From NCBI GenBank assembly GCA_025449115.1, contig JAHLKC010000221.1, positions 1 through 40,691 on the forward strand: a DNA stretch of 40,691 bases. The letters are read 5' to 3'. Both the position numbers and the translations under genes were made by a program. The notes beneath the pieces were generated by a model that was given only the letters and a program-made list of their open reading frames with translations, was not told the origin of the DNA and did no database searches. The stretch is from Chytridium lagenaria (lineage: Eukaryota; Chytridiomycota; Chytridiomycetes; Chytridiales; Chytridiaceae). Of this stretch, positions 11,132-23,204 are shown in pieces; within the stretch, counting starts at the first letter, position 1; each line of letters starts with the position of its first letter.

Positions 11132-14100
11132 ATGTATTGTCCATGCTGCAACCGCGACCTCCCACACATTGATGACCTTGAGGACCACCTCATGGACAGA
11201 AGTAGTGGTGGTCACGGACTTCGAAGCCCGTTTTTGAGTTTCGCACTCCGTATTACAAACGAAGAAATACTTTTAAAGTTGACTGCGAGTGCCATGCAGG
11301 GCTTTGACTTTAAAGTTCAATCCTCCACCTCATCAGCATCCGCCGTCGCTAGCACCTCAGAACCTGCCGTCGGTCGTCGTGAGGAATATCACAAGACTAC
11401 CGATGTGTACAGGAAAAAGTATACACAAGTTAAGCTTTACATTAACTTTCATCGTAGCATTCTTGAAGTTGCGACGCTTAAGTTTGAGTTAACGCCGGAT
11501 GAGCTGCAAGTTCTTAGGGTGAAGGGTGCCTTTAAGGGTTCTTTCGCCCAGATGCTTAAGAGCATAGCATCGGATGTGACGATTGACCCAAAGACTCGAT
11601 CTTCGCTTAAAACGAAGCTTAACGAGGTGAGTTGCCCAATCATAATATTTATTAACAAAGTTAAAGAGCGCGAAACTTTACTTGGAGGCGTTCAGACGCT
11701 ACGTTCCACCGCCGGAAAAGAACAAAGTGACGGGGGTAACGATTCTTCCTAATGGCGCGGTGAAAGTCATTTATGACAACGACGAAGACATAGAGGAGCT
11801 GGAGGACGAGGGGTTTAAGATCAAAGTTAAGGACGAGGGAGAATACGAAAGGAAGAGCGGGAAGCAGCGAAGTACAGGGGCACAGAACCGAGTGCGGCGG
11901 CAAAATCGAAACTGTCGGATTCTCCGAAAGCAAGGTTGGTTTAGGTTTTATTTTCGTTCCGTTTCAAAGAAAAATAAAACTAAAACCACTTGTCGCTTCA
12001 GTTACTCTTGGCACCAGGCAAGAAAGAGTCGACTTCTGAACCTGTTTCTTTGGCGGCCGACTTCAAAGCGGTTTTTGACGACCCCAAGGTCCAACACGCC
12101 GTCGCCCTCGATGTATTGCAAAATCCCACCTTCCCGCGCGGCTCTCTCGTCTTCAAAAGTTGCGAACGTAGTTGGTCCGCAACAGTTGAACATTAAGATT
12201 GATGCGGCTCGCAAAGCTCTAGAGAAGTCTACTTCGTCAGATCGGTCTCGCCCGAGCACGGTATTTATAACCCGAAAGAAGATATAAGGATGCATTTGGA
12301 TTATATGGGTAGGTTCTCTAAAGTTTTTCTGAAGGTTTGTCTTTGACTAAAGTACATTTAGGGCTGGAAGAGATAACACAGGAAGGCTTGAGCCAAAAGG
12401 CCGTACCAAAAGTACTTAAAGGTGAGTTCGCGTTCTTTACGCTCGTGTACGGCCGGTGCAGACCGTGTTGGGCCGGGCCGTTTGTTTACGCTCGTGTACG
12501 GCCGGTGCAGACCGTGTTGGGCCGGGCCGTTTGTTTACGTCCGTGTACGGCCGGTGCAGACCGTATTGGGCCGGGCCGGACGTGCGTCGGCGTGCAAGGC
12601 CATGTTCGCCCGACTTTGGCATTTTGATACAATCTAAAGGCGATCACTAACTTTTGATGTTAGATAAGGTCGTTGCTTCGTCCGCTAAACCTCAAGCTGT
12701 TGCACTCAGCAAGGGGAGCGCTCCCTCTAAATCTCAACCCGCTGCCAAACCCCAAACCCCCGGCCAGGTCAGCAAGGCAACGGCATCTGATCCCAAGTTA
12801 AACCTATTGAGATCAGCAGTGAATCGTCGGGGACAACGGGGGAGGAGGAGGCAGTTGCAGTTGAGAAAGCCGTGGTAAAAAAGGGGGAAGATGGCTGTGG
12901 AGGGTGAAACCGAGGAGGTGGCGGAAGAGGCAGCAGGAGAAAAGGCTGGCGAGGTGGCAAAGGAGACCGCAGGAGAGAAGGCTGGTGAGGAGGCGGAGGA
13001 GACAGCAGAGGAGACGGAGGAGGAGGAGGGCCGTAGCAGTCAAGCGCGGTACTAGCAAGGGTAAGGGTAAGGGTCTTTTCTTCACTCTTAATCCTAACGT
13101 TGTTAGGTCGCAGTGTTGTAGAAGACTCGGAAGACGATAATTCGGAAGAGGAGGCAGACAAGCCGTCGACCTCTTCTCTAAGAAAACGGCGAAAACGAAG
13201 AAGGCCCCCGCAGCAGTGGCAAAGGCTCATGTGAAAAAACGACTCCGTGAAGAAGCATCTGGTGGGTTTGTCGTTTTAATTTGATCAAGCTTACTTATAC
13301 TATCAAGTTGACCCAAATCCCCCACAACGTTCAAAGAAGATGAAGGCAACTAAGAAGGCGGAATCCAAGGGGAAAGCAAAAGAGGTTCGGAAAATTCCGG
13401 AGATGATCTATTCGACAGACCAGACAGATGTTCTTGCCAGAGTTGCTGACGTTTTGGATGTTTCAGGTTGGGAGGAAATGAATGGCAGTCAATTATGGGT
13501 GGTAAGTAGGAAGGTTATATATACGATATTTATTATGAATGTAGGAAATTTCAAAAGCTATACAATGCGATGCATGGCAAACGTATCACGGCGACTCACA
13601 AGTGCCTCCCGACATCCGCTTTTTTATGCATTAGTTATGGTTTTTCTGCATCCTCTTCAGTTTGCTTTTAATTTGATAATTTGTTTTGCCTGTGTTGCTT
13701 GTGTATTTTTGCATTATTTATGTATGTAACCCTAGCTTTCTATTGCATTAATGTAATTGCTTTTCATTTATATCGTTTATTATGTTAGTATCTGGGTTCG
13801 AAACCGTGTACCGCCGTAGTAAGGTGTACGTGCGGTTATGGCCACGTGTGGCCATACCCGCTGTACCCGCGCGTATACGCCCGTAAACGGCTCTTTCCCG
13901 CACACATCGCACCTAAAATTTTTTGCACAAAAAAGAAAAAAATTAAAGCTGTGACATGGAAAAAATGTCATTGCCGCAGGATCAACTTCAACGTACAAGA
14001 GCCCGAAGGGGTAAGCAGAGCATATTTAGACTAGGTTGTAATTTAAATACATTTCTACCCTATGCGTCGTTAGATGAGGATGATGACATATCCAACCATG

Positions 14101-15642
14101 ACAGGCCACTTGCCATCGACACTGACGAGATGGACGAGATGGACACATTAAGTGAAGATGACTTTGAGGAGTTTGGTAGAGGTGCTTCGGGTAGCAAGGA
14201 ACCCCCAACCGCGACAAAGGGATCGGAGAGATACAGGTTAGTGTGTTAAGAAGATGTATTGGCTTGTTGACCCACCCATTTGTCACCCAATACGATAGCG
14301 GAACAGGAGGCCAATTTAGATGTGGACCCTGTGGCAGGAGAACAACCACCGCCGCAACCTCGTTTAGATTTTCCGATCGAAGGTGCATTCAGTATTCGCT
14401 ATGGCAGGCTGGTCCCAGATGGTACCCCATTAGCTTTTTTATTCATGAATGCTCATTCAATTCCCAGAATCGGTGAAGCGGCAGCCTGCCCGAAAAAATG
14501 CTTTCTCCAATGAGAGTATAAGAAATAGTGTATCGGGGCCAAGCCGAGTGAAGAATTCATTCTTTAAACGTAAATGGGAAAGCATGGTAAAAAATGTTTG
14601 TTGTCGCTGTGCTATCCAAAAATTGACAATGACTAGGCAGATATCCTCAGTCGTGACATTGACGGAGCAGTAATCATCCTAGCCACTTTCCCTGAGTGTT
14701 TAAGCGCGAAAGCGTACATGTCACCAGGTTTTCAAAGGAATGTTCCAGGTAAGGCGGGTATACCGTAACCGGGCGGGTGGCCCGGGTTTTTTGTTCAACT
14801 GCCGTCATGGGGCGTACGGTGGTATACGGCCGTGTTTGGACGGGACGTCATGTGGCGTATGGTGGTCTACGGCCGTGTATGGACGGGACGTCACGGGGCG
14901 TATGGTGGTCTACGGCCGTGTATGGACGGGAACGAACATAGACATAAGGTCCTTTTTTAACATTTAAATTTGATAGGATTCACCATCATGGAACTCAAAC
15001 GATTAAATGACTGCTACGTTGTAGGGGTAGGGTCAGATACGCAAACCACAATCACGGCGCAAAGGGACAGCCTGGCCACAATGATGCATGATAATAATGC
15101 AACACGGCGCAGTATGCTGGCGAACTTCATTCATATCCATGATGCACAGTCGACAATATTAGAGAAATTGGAAGCAAACGAGAGAAAGTTGGAATCTCTT
15201 GAGCTATTGGTTGAACAAAAGTTGAGTAATATTTATGAAGTGATGGATAGACAGACATCTTTGGTGACCGTCGCAAACACAGGTAAGACTTCAGATAACA
15301 ACTACATGATGTTCTTATTAACAGCTACCACTTCAGATCGTGATAGGCGCAAGACTTCCAACAGTTTGTTTATTATGTGATGATGCCTTCTAACAAGCAA
15401 CAAATAGGGAGACAGCAAGAGGGTCCTGCCTCACCGATCCGACGTTCGCCCCGCTTCCGACAGCAAGTCCAACGAAACTCAAATTCGCCATCAGTGCACA
15501 GTTCTCCTTTGCGTGGCCAAGGTCTCCAATACGAAGTCAACGAGCAACATCTGTTACAGGACATAGCCCATCACGTTCATCGGCAAGGTTTTCAGTGGAT
15601 TCGGCTAGGTCACGGATGTCTTATTTGGAGAATCCCTACTAG
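11132..15642 (+). CDS. Second gene of element A: zinc-finger/coiled-coil/SR protein of unknown function
   Basis: First exons are firm: 11132-11418, 11458-11626 and 11661 to about 11934 or later. Middle exons are approximate, and some apparent frame conflicts remain (about 12150, 13185, 14236, 15520). Order: MYCPCC finger with spaced His; KFELTPDELQVL; AVKVIYDNDEDIEELEDE; Lys/Glu-rich low complexity (12660-13260); TDQTDVLARVADVL (about 13420); acidic DEDDDISNHD (14073 on); PIEGAFSIRYGRLVPDG (about 14380); NAFSNES; ATFPECLSAKAYMSPGFQ (about 14685-14735); ELKRLNDCYVVGVG (about 14990); a predicted coiled coil (15130-15260); Ser/Arg-rich tail ending near 15642. Element B carries a homologous gene with matching introns, which supports it as a conserved cargo gene. 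No known family is recognised. Its place beside the transposase suggests DNA binding or complex assembly, but that is inference. Confidence 0.65.
12422..12663 (+). repeat. Intronic array in second gene of element A (53-bp units)
   Basis: Intron opening GTGAGTTCGCG with three copies of a 53-bp unit CTCGTGTACGGCCGGTGCAG..GTTGGGCCGGGCCG at about 12439-12580. Open frames on both strands here are repeat translations. Confidence 0.8.
13502..13977 (+). repeat. Long intron of second gene with CGTGCGG array
   Basis: 476-nt intron (GTAAGTAGG to TTGCCGCAG). At about 13800-13890 it holds CGTACCGCCGTAGTAAGGTG, CGTGCGGTTATGGCCACG and CCCGCGCGTATACGCCCG units. It is at or near the position where the homologous gene in element B is split by the inversion. 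Confidence 0.65.
14749..14976 (+). repeat. Intron with GGCGTATGGTGGTCTACGG array
   Basis: 228-nt intron between AKAYMSPGFQRNVPG and FTIMELKRLND. It holds three units of about 45 bp with GGTCTACGGCCGTGTATGGA and CGGGACGTCA. Position and phase match intron 29418-29669 of copy B, which carries B-type repeats instead. Confidence 0.85.
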
Positions 15643-15689
15643 TCCACTTTTGTTTGAATCTGTATTTGTAAAGAAAAAATATACATTAT

Positions 15690-16560
15690 CAAACGCGACC
15701 AGTACGCCCGTACCGGGACGTACACGGACGGTTTGCTGTCAAAAATGGTTGTCTGAGTTGTAAAATTTTCAAAAAGTTGAAGTCCCTTTAATACAAACAA
15801 AATGAGTATCCTTGTGCTCACATCAAGCACATGTAACAGATTGAATGCACCAGCAGGAAGCGGTTGTGTATCCTCGGAATAGTCGCTCATATCCTGACCA
15901 ATGGGCCGTACACGGCCGTATAATTGATTGTTGACAAGGGCCAAATTGGGCCGTAAACGCCGAGATGTTTTGCTATTTGTGTGGGGCCGCTAGCTGGGTA
16001 AGGCCGTACACGGCCCGATCTTTGTAACATATTAATACCGGTAAAAGTAAGCCCGTACACGACCGTTGCGGCCGTGTGCGGGTTGACAACCACAGCCGGG
16101 TAAGGCCGTACACGGCCCGATCTTTATAAACATATTAGTGCTGGTAAAAGTAAGGCCGTACACGACCGTTGCGGCCGTGTCCGGATTGACGACCACAGCC
16201 GGGTAAGGCCGTACACGGCCCGGATTTAGTAGCCATTTTAGTGCTGGTAAAGGTCAAAGCGTACACGGCCGTTGCGGCCGTGTACGCTTTGACTTAAACC
16301 AGCTAGCTACGGCCGTTCACGGCCCAAACTTAGTATACATTTTAGTGCCGGTAAAAATCAACCCGTACACGGCCGTTACGGCCGTGTACGCTTTGACAAC
16401 CTCTATCTGGATACGGCCGTACATGGCCCGTATTTAGTAGACATATTAAGGCTGGTGAAAGTACAAACGTACAAGGCCGTACATGGCCCGGACTTGCTTA
16501 CATATTAGTACTGGTTCGGTCAATACGTACACGGCCGGAACGTCCGTGTACGGCCTAACC
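15690..16560. repeat. Right subterminal array of element A
   Basis: From about 15900, repeated GGCCGTACACGGCCCGATCT and CACGACCGTTGCGGCCGTGT blocks alternate with AT-richer ACATATTAGTGCTGGTAAAA, at about 115-125 bp period for the paired unit. CACGGCCGTTGCGGCCGTGT is a near-perfect inverted repeat able to form a hairpin. The array flanks the right terminus, mirroring the left subterminal arrays. Confidence 0.85.
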
Positions 16561-16564
16561 CGGA

Positions 16565-16621
16565 TTAAAACCAGTACTTTGGTAACATATGTCAACGGTT
16601 TTAACATAGGTGATATGACTC
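16565..16621 (-). repeat. Element A right terminal inverted repeat
   Basis: Reverse complement of the left end: GTACTTTGGTAACATATGTC then AACGGTTTT, ending CATAGGTGATATGACTC at 16621. The 8-bp duplication AAAGAAAA follows directly at 16622-16629. Confidence 0.88.
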
Positions 16622-16638
16622 AAAGAAAAAGGTCTCAC

Positions 16639-18073
16639 GTTTGTTTAAGGGAAAGGGGAGGTCATTTGTTCTATGGAATACAGCCAACTGCAGGCTATAG
16701 CCATCAGTCAAAACCAATAGTTTCTCAATGGGAAAGTTGCCGCCACCTTTGGTATAATAATTTAAGTCAACAATTACTATCATTAAATACAAACACTGAC
16801 CTCTATGAAAGCTTTGACCATGATCTCGAATTTGTTTGCAACCACGACGTCCATCCCTCAACTCTGCTGGTTGCACCGCATCCACCATATTCCCAAGCTC
16901 TTCATCCGTGTATGGCATCAAAGCAAACATATCGCTGATGGCTCTCCTTGCATTGGCAGGATTTAAACTCATAATAGAGGTACTCCTCCTCTCTGGCTCC
17001 TTTTTAATTAGTGAGTTAATTTATTTGAAGGTAGAAAAAGCAAAGGAAAAGAGGTGGATTTGTACTCACAAATTCTAATCTCCAAGGATGAAACCCAGCT
17101 GATCGGTGTGCTCGAGGCTTGATGATGGTTGCATGTATAGATTTCCAATCAAACTTGATAGAGGGTGGGCCCGTTGACGTTCGTTGCGGTGTGAGATGTA
17201 TGGCCTTGTTTCTTGACTGATTTGCCTCTGCGTCTTCTTCTTCATCCTCTTGTCGTGTCTGCGTTCTTCGTATCAGAGATAGATATATATCTATTTACAA
17301 ATTAATATGATTGCTTTGTAACCAAAAAGAATTACCGTAAGGCAGGCATGAATCGCTGATATGCACTTCTGCACCTTCTATTCTGGTTCCATGTGAACCA
17401 CGGAGGAGTGTTTGCTCTCACAGCTTCAGGCGTCACCCAGTTTGCTGGTGCCATGAAATCGTCCGGAAGTCTTGCAATGGCATAGTGAAGCAGCCGAAAC
17501 AGGGGTCTTGAAATAGATGTTAATTGAAAACAAAGATTATGGTCCACTCTACCTCAGTTGAAAGCAAAGCCACCTTCTTCTAAATGTTTCTCTTTCATCC
17601 ATCCCAAACCCATCCCAAAGAAAATTTGATAAAGGGTGAAGAAGGTGAATGTTGCCAAATCGCCGAACCATACGTGGTGTGAAAATAAGAAGGAGCCTGT
17701 TGCCTGTTTGCAATGTCAATGTATTGGATTGAGACAATAAAATCTACTTACGTGTTTGCACTCTTCTTGCCTCTGTCCAATTGGCATCCTCCCCTGCAAA
17801 TTGCCCAACATCCTCCACCATTCTTCCAATGACCTTTGCTATCCCTTCCTCTATTGCTCTGGGAACATGATTTTTGATGTCTGTTGCGTGTGTCATCATT
17901 AGCATCTATCATTTAACAAATAAATGTACTCACTTCCTAGGCATGTTCCTGTTTGCATATCGACAATATAGTTCAATTGGGTTGGCTGGATCTGTCGAAT
18001 GGCATGATAATTCAGTTGATCATCCTCAGGGGAGGGCCTGGTGCCATTGGAGTTCCCAGTTGATTTGGGTCAT
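16639..18073 (-). CDS. Host gene, central exons (unrecognised protein)
   Basis: Seven exons chain in phase: 18073-17934, 17880-17752, 17703-17553, 17506-17336, 17265-17070, 16999-16801, 16746-16639; introns are 46-75 nt with GT..AG ends. Peptide landmarks: RAIEEGIAKVIGRMVEDVGQ, GNIHLLHPLSNFLWDGFGMD, PANWVTPEAVRANTPPWFTW, acidic QEDEEEDAEA, YTDEELGNMVDAV, and GGNFPIEKLLVLTDGY. The last donor at 16638 opens the intron that contains element A. In the first exon (near 18030) the incoming frame from the upstream part of the gene conflicts by one base with the outgoing frame, so the gene may be inactive. I do not recognise the family; no catalytic motif is evident. Confidence 0.65.
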
Positions 18074-18124
18074 CTATTGAATAGTCATGAATGACACACG
18101 GAGCTATAAAAACTTACAATCAGC

Positions 18125-18132
18125 AAATGTTG
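18125..18132. repeat. Target-site duplication of element B, left copy
   Basis: AAATGTTG, repeated at 31297-31304 immediately outside the other end of element B. Confidence 0.88.
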
Positions 18133-18193
18133 GGGATAAATACCAAGGTCAAAACCGACGACAACTAAAAAAACTTCGTCGATTTTCATGACC
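18133..18193 (+). repeat. Element B left terminal inverted repeat
   Basis: About 56 bp, nearly identical in its inner part to the right end at 31240-31296: AAAACCGACGACAACTAAAA then TTCGTCGA. Confidence 0.88.
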
Positions 18194-18339
18194 GTATCGT
18201 AAACATACGGTTATGTACGGTTACCAAAATACATTACCAATCTAGTTTCATCAATGCTTTGACAAAAACGGCAGTAATTAGCCGCAAGCATTAGTAAATT
18301 TTTTTGTTGCACAAAAATTTAATCGTACACCGCCATTTG

Positions 18340-18960
18340 CGGCTGTATACTGTTTGTTCTGCTATCGGCATGAATTTACTTTTGCGCTCGAATGCATTAA
18401 ATGGTTCAGGCTGCAACCGAATCACGCCAATCTTTGCCATGGCATAGCTCTTCTAATCTTCAGCAGCATAGCAAAATATGAACCTTGTATCTTTCGACTG
18501 ACAGCCACCTGTCAACACGGTCCAGCAAGCAAATCCTGTTTTAAAACGTTGGAAAGAATCTAAAGGCCGCAAACGGCCGTAGACGGCTATAGACGGATAT
18601 TCTATCATAACCGCTTTCGGCCGTCTACGGTTGTATACTGTTCCTTCTGCTATCGGCATGAATTTACTTTTGCGCTCGAATGCATTAAATGGTTCAGGAC
18701 CCCACCTAATCACAACAATCTTTGCCATGGCATAGCTCTTCAATCTTCAGCAGCATAGCAAAATATGAACCTTGTATCTTTCGACTGACAGCCACCTGTC
18801 AACACGGTCCAGCAAGCAAATCCCGTTTTAAAAGTTAGACAGTAACTAAAGGCCGCAAACGGCCGTAGACGGCTTTAGACGGATATTCTATCATAACCGC
18901 TTTCGGCCGTCTACGGTTGTATACTGTTCCCTCTGCTATCGGCATGAATCTACTAATGCA
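18340..18960. repeat. Left subterminal tandem repeat of element B (about 285-295 bp)
   Basis: Two full copies and a partial third of a unit beginning TATACTGTTCCTTCTGCTAT and including GGCATGAATTTACTTTTGCG, ATGCATTAAATGGTTCAGG, a TGTCAACACGGTCCAGCAAG tract and a closing palindromic part GGCCGCAAACGGCCGTAGAC. Starts are near 18347, 18637 and 18922. Short open frames here are repeat translations. Confidence 0.85.
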
Positions 18961-19923
18961 TTAAATGGTTCAGGATGCTACCTAATCACACCAAACATAT
19001 AGAAGCGTTATGTTTGGAGGATTATGCCATTTGTTTCTAAAGTCAGCGATTTTAATATAGATTATATCATATTCATTCATAAAACTAACGGCCATAAAAA
19101 ATGACGCGTAGCCGTAAACAGGCGTGATCGGCGGTTTGTCTAATGTAAAAGAAATTGGTAACGGCTCATTTGAATTTTACGGTTCCATTTCAACGTAGTC
19201 ATTGTAAACTAACTTTTGTAATAAGACAATATATATTCTTCATCGTCGACATGCAAACTTTTTTAAAAACAATTCGCTACCCTTCACTGACAGTTCCTTC
19301 CAAACGTCCTATTTGCCATACAAATGTAGGTGAATATAGTCATAATAGCATGTCCTTCAGTCATATATGAAACCATTTGACGCAAGACTCCCATGTTGTG
19401 GTTGGCCGATTCGGTGTAGCTCGTATTAAGATCTCCAATTTTAATATGCTTTCTGTAGTGTTTTGCGTGAGAAGCAGCGGAACAGCCCCTGTGAGCATTT
19501 GAGTGAAAATCGTCTATAACAAATCGACAATCTTTGAAGAATTCGTACTCCCGCAAAGTGCAGTAGTCTGCAGCATGGCAATTATTATCACCAACACAAA
19601 TGGATGGGCACTGTTCAAAGCCTGCAAGATTTAGAGTTAAATTGTTAAATTGTATGGTACCTTGTGTATAGAGTTGCGAAAACATCATTGATGCTTTCAG
19701 CTTTAGGAAAAAGGTGAAATCCAATATAAAATCGATGACGACATAAAAAAACCATTGCTCCAGCCGTCATTGATTTAGCCTTCCTCTGCCTGTCGTAATA
19801 TTTAGGACAAACGTCAGCTTCCGTTGTCCCCTTTTTAGCTGCTGTAGGTAGATTGTCTGCAGGTCCAAGGTTGAGATATCGTGGACGTTGCCGTATTTCA
19901 GGTAAAAAGTAAAAGGAACCTGT

Positions 19924-20052
19924 CTTTTGAAAGCGTTAATCAACAGAGTCCAGAGACGGGCGCACACAAACGTAAACGGCAGTATACAAAGGTACATAAC
20001 AGTATACGGTTGTATACGGTTACATGGGGTTTTGTACGGCTTCTGTACTTAC
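19924..20052 (-). repeat. Copy-B intron 8 with TATACGGTTGTATACGG repeats
   Basis: Intron between NWQK and TGSFYFLPE, at the same position as 7009-7330 in copy A. It contains GTATACGGTTGTATACGGTT and TACGGCTTCTGTAC in place of the GGCCATGCCGGTCC motif of A. Confidence 0.8.
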
Positions 20053-20908
20053 TTTTTGCCAGTTTTTGTTCACATAATCTCCATGTTCAGTTGTCTTTGG
20101 ATCCGCTACAGGATGGCGGCTATGTTGGCTCTCAACAACATTCCTTCTCTTTCTTAACCATTGAGCAAGTTTGATGAATTCTTCCGGTAAATATGTGTTG
20201 TTTCCAACAACAATGACCTCAAATAACAAATTGCCGACTGAAGGTACGTTTTGACGAAGATCATCAATCAAAGTCAACTTCTCCTGCACATCTAGCTGCT
20301 CCCAGCGTTCTAATTCCTGAAGACATTTATCACCGACAGGCAATATGATTGTAACAACTGACTGTTCACAGAATATCTTTATAGATGTTACGATAGGTCA
20401 AAGAGTAATACGGCACAATGAAATATACTCACTACTTTAAGCAAAGTTCTAAGCGCCGCTATTTCAGCTGGGGTCCATGTCTCATCTCTAAGTATGAATG
20501 CCAGAAACACGGTGCATTGTCCCAGTATACATTTAAAAGGCAATCCCAACTCTTTTCCAGCTGCTTTCATTTGACGCGTAACACCGTTATGCACATGCTT
20601 GAGTATAACGCAGAACTCTCGTCCTGCCTGTCTAACATTTCTGCTAGGCACAAACTATGCCATATTAGAATATTCACTGCAAAAGAATTTCTCACCTGTT
20701 TTGACGCTAAGTAGTTCACAGTGTTGTTCTCACTGCTGTATGAATCGATGAATGTTGGTGGGATGAGGTTGCTTGTCTTTTTGTCTTCTTGATAACCAAT
20801 GCTGATACCGTCACAAGCAACCATATCGTAGCCAGTTTTCCTTACAGAATGGGCATTGTATATCCATGCCCATGGTTAAATCTTGTATCTTACGAAAGGA
20901 AACCAAGC

Positions 20909-21142
20909 CTAAAAAAAAAGTTAGGGATTCCCTGAAGTAGGTACAAAATTAACGCATACGGCCGTTAACGGCTATACACTTAAACAGACGGCCGCAAACG
21001 TTAAAATACGTTTATTTGCGGTGTATTACCGCCGTTAACGTTAGTATGCGGGCATTTGGATCATTGATCCAGATGGTCAAGCAGTACCTGGCCAGCTTGC
21101 AGGAATGGAACGGAAAAGAATTTATGACAAGTGATGACTTAC
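20909..21142 (-). repeat. Copy-B intron 5 with ACGGCCGTTAACGG repeats
   Basis: 234-nt intron corresponding to 8180-8404 of copy A. It holds GCATACGGCCGTTAACGGC, GACGGCCGCAAACG and GCCGTTAACGTTAGTATGCG units. Confidence 0.78.
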
Positions 21143-23204
21143 CGCAGATATGACTTTACTAGAAGGAGGCTTGTACAGGCACCTTCCCCGACCAAACTCA
21201 TTATAGTTTGACTGTAAGTGCTTTGAGTAAGCGTGAAAGGAGAATGTTGTTGAGGTAATCAGTTCCGTTATCTTGTCCAGGAAAAAGTGCGTTATAAGAC
21301 AGAAATTGTTCTTATTGAATATTCCCCGATCTCCAAGGTCAGGCCCAATAAATCTGTTATACCTTGGAGGGCAACGAGAGCATTTTGCTGTTTCAATAAA
21401 GCAGCGAACGGCACCCTGTTCTGTGTATAGCATACACCACCGAAATCTTTTTTCAGAATCGCAATTTGTATCTTTAATCCGCAGACGCATTGAGAGTCAC
21501 CTTCAAGGTAGAAGACAGTGCCAGGGTTCAGAATCGCATCTTCTCCAGCCCTGAAGATTCTTGGAGGCCAAAAACTAGCCTCACGTTCAAGAAGTGAATA
21601 ATGCGGTGGGGGTATTGGCTTCCAAGACACCGAACCATTTTTTTCGTCCTCTTCAGGAGATACGACTTGTTGACTGAAGCTTAATGTACTTGGATCAGCT
21701 TTTCGTAGGACATCAATGTGATAACATGGGCTGACGTTGACTTTCCCATTTCTGCAATGGATACCTTCGCAGTGGAAAGCCACCTTGTTGCTTTTGTTGA
21801 TGAACATGCGAAGTATAAGCCACTGCGATCCAGTAGTAATTCTTTCATCAAGAACCGCGAATATCTTAAATCTCTTGTCAAAGTGAAGACTTATAAACGG
21901 GTCTGTATCTGTGTGGAAGATAAAAAAAAAAACGCATGCGATCAGCTATACACTAATAAAGGTGCGGTAAGCTGAAAACAGTATGCGTGCAGTTATGGCA
22001 ACAACCAAACAAATGCGGCTTTATGCGTGTAACAACACTATTAAACGTACGTATTTAGCGGTAAGCGTACAACTTGTCTGATACCGCTGTTGTGGACAAC
22101 TGTGTCGTCCGAGAAAAAACTAAGCTCACCTTGCGGATATTTAATGTGATCTTTAACAAAGGGGATAACGTCTTTATGTATACAAGTCGATATTCTACGA
22201 GTGCAGTTGCATTCGGTTCGCTCCAATTCCATCCCCATATTGTATATTTGAAGCGAAACGAATTTAGTTTTCTTCCAAATATCAGTAGCTGTTAGATCAT
22301 GACGTCGATACCTGATTCACTTTAGGATTGGCGCTATAGTCTTGAAGAATGAATACGTTGTTGGGACGAGGCGCTGCAGTGGTTTCTTGATTTAGAATAC
22401 TTTCTTTGTAATCAATCAACACTTTTCGTCGGTATTCTTCAGTGCTATGGTGCAATACATTAGATGACATACTAGAATTGGTTATCATACTCATTTGGAC
22501 CGTATCCAATTCGGTCTGATCCAGATATGTTGATATCTGCCGGTATATCCCTGTCCATTCCTTCACCATCCTGAATTGTAACATCACCATATGGATCCAT
22601 CAAAGTGTATTCCGTTATTGCTGCTTGTAAACTAGAAGCATCCTGAAAGGTGGCCCCATGCAAAGGAGTACTTGTGTTTCGGGATGTGTCGGAACCAGAG
22701 TCAAGTACAGTCCACGAAAGCTCCTTTTCGACGTATGCATCTTAAGATCATCAGCAAACGGCAAGCCATAAAGGAATACCTAAATTCCCGCGTGTATAAA
22801 CTAGGCCCTTCAAGGCTAACCTCTTTTGCATGTATTTTTCCCATTTGGTATAGGGCCTATCTCTCAAGGTCCCCAAGTTTGCAGAATACATGGTACTTCC
22901 GTTAAAATCACGGACAATCACGTTTTCAACGTGGATTTTGACAAGGTCATGGCAAATAAAATAATTCTGCAAACAAAAAACAGACCCGCATACCTCAGTA
23001 TAAACATGTACTTCACAGCATACAACCGCTTACCACCGATGTTACACATTTACTGTTGTATGCGGGAGTGAAAAATCTTAAAAAAAAAACTTGCTACCAA
23101 AAATTGTCATTTTATTCAACCTTATATAATTTTGCCGTTTACATCCAAAAACAAACGCCAATCAAATATACATCAGCACATTACAAGAGTGGGTAGAGTA
23201 ATGG

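Larger units (their letters stand above)
4689..16621. mobile_element. Element A: complete KDZ-type DNA transposon, 11.9 kb
   Basis: Both termini are visible. The left starts GGGATAGCTACTGGGGTC and continues AAAACCGTTGACGTATGTTA; the right, reverse complemented, starts GAGTCATATCACCTATGTT and continues AAAACCGTTGACATATGTTA. They are flanked by identical 8-bp duplications AAAGAAAA. Contents in order: GC-rich subterminal arrays (4735-6240), transposase on the minus strand (6330-10037), an intergenic region, the second gene on the plus strand (11132 to about 15642), and right subterminal arrays (15690-16560). It lies in a host intron, 17 bp from the donor at 16638. The uninterrupted transposase frame and intact ends suggest recent mobility. 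Confidence 0.9.
19284..22891 (-). pseudogene. KDZ-type transposase of element B, frame-broken
   Basis: Homologous exon by exon to the intact copy at 6330-10037. Start at 22891 (MYSANL..TKWEKY); exon 1 is 22891-22780. Then PRPNNVFILQDYS; SWIM-like ECNCTR..CIHKD; cluster CEGIHCR..CYHID; QCVCG; CSRCPPRYNRFIGPDLG; MVACDGISIGY (first Asp); FLCRHRFYIGFHLFPK; VGDNNCHAADYC (second Asp); IDDFHSNAH; NTSYTESAN (Glu); stop at 19284. The triad is therefore preserved. However, single-base frame changes appear near 21480 (after QCVCGLK), near 20895 and near 20840 (between CPFC and MVACDG). They could be real decay or sequence errors; several lie near homopolymers. Introns match copy A in position and phase. 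Confidence 0.8.

Noticed and set aside
12769..13230. Minus-strand Pro/Leu/Ser-rich frames
   Set aside because: Shadows of the Glu/Lys-rich exons of the plus-strand partner gene.
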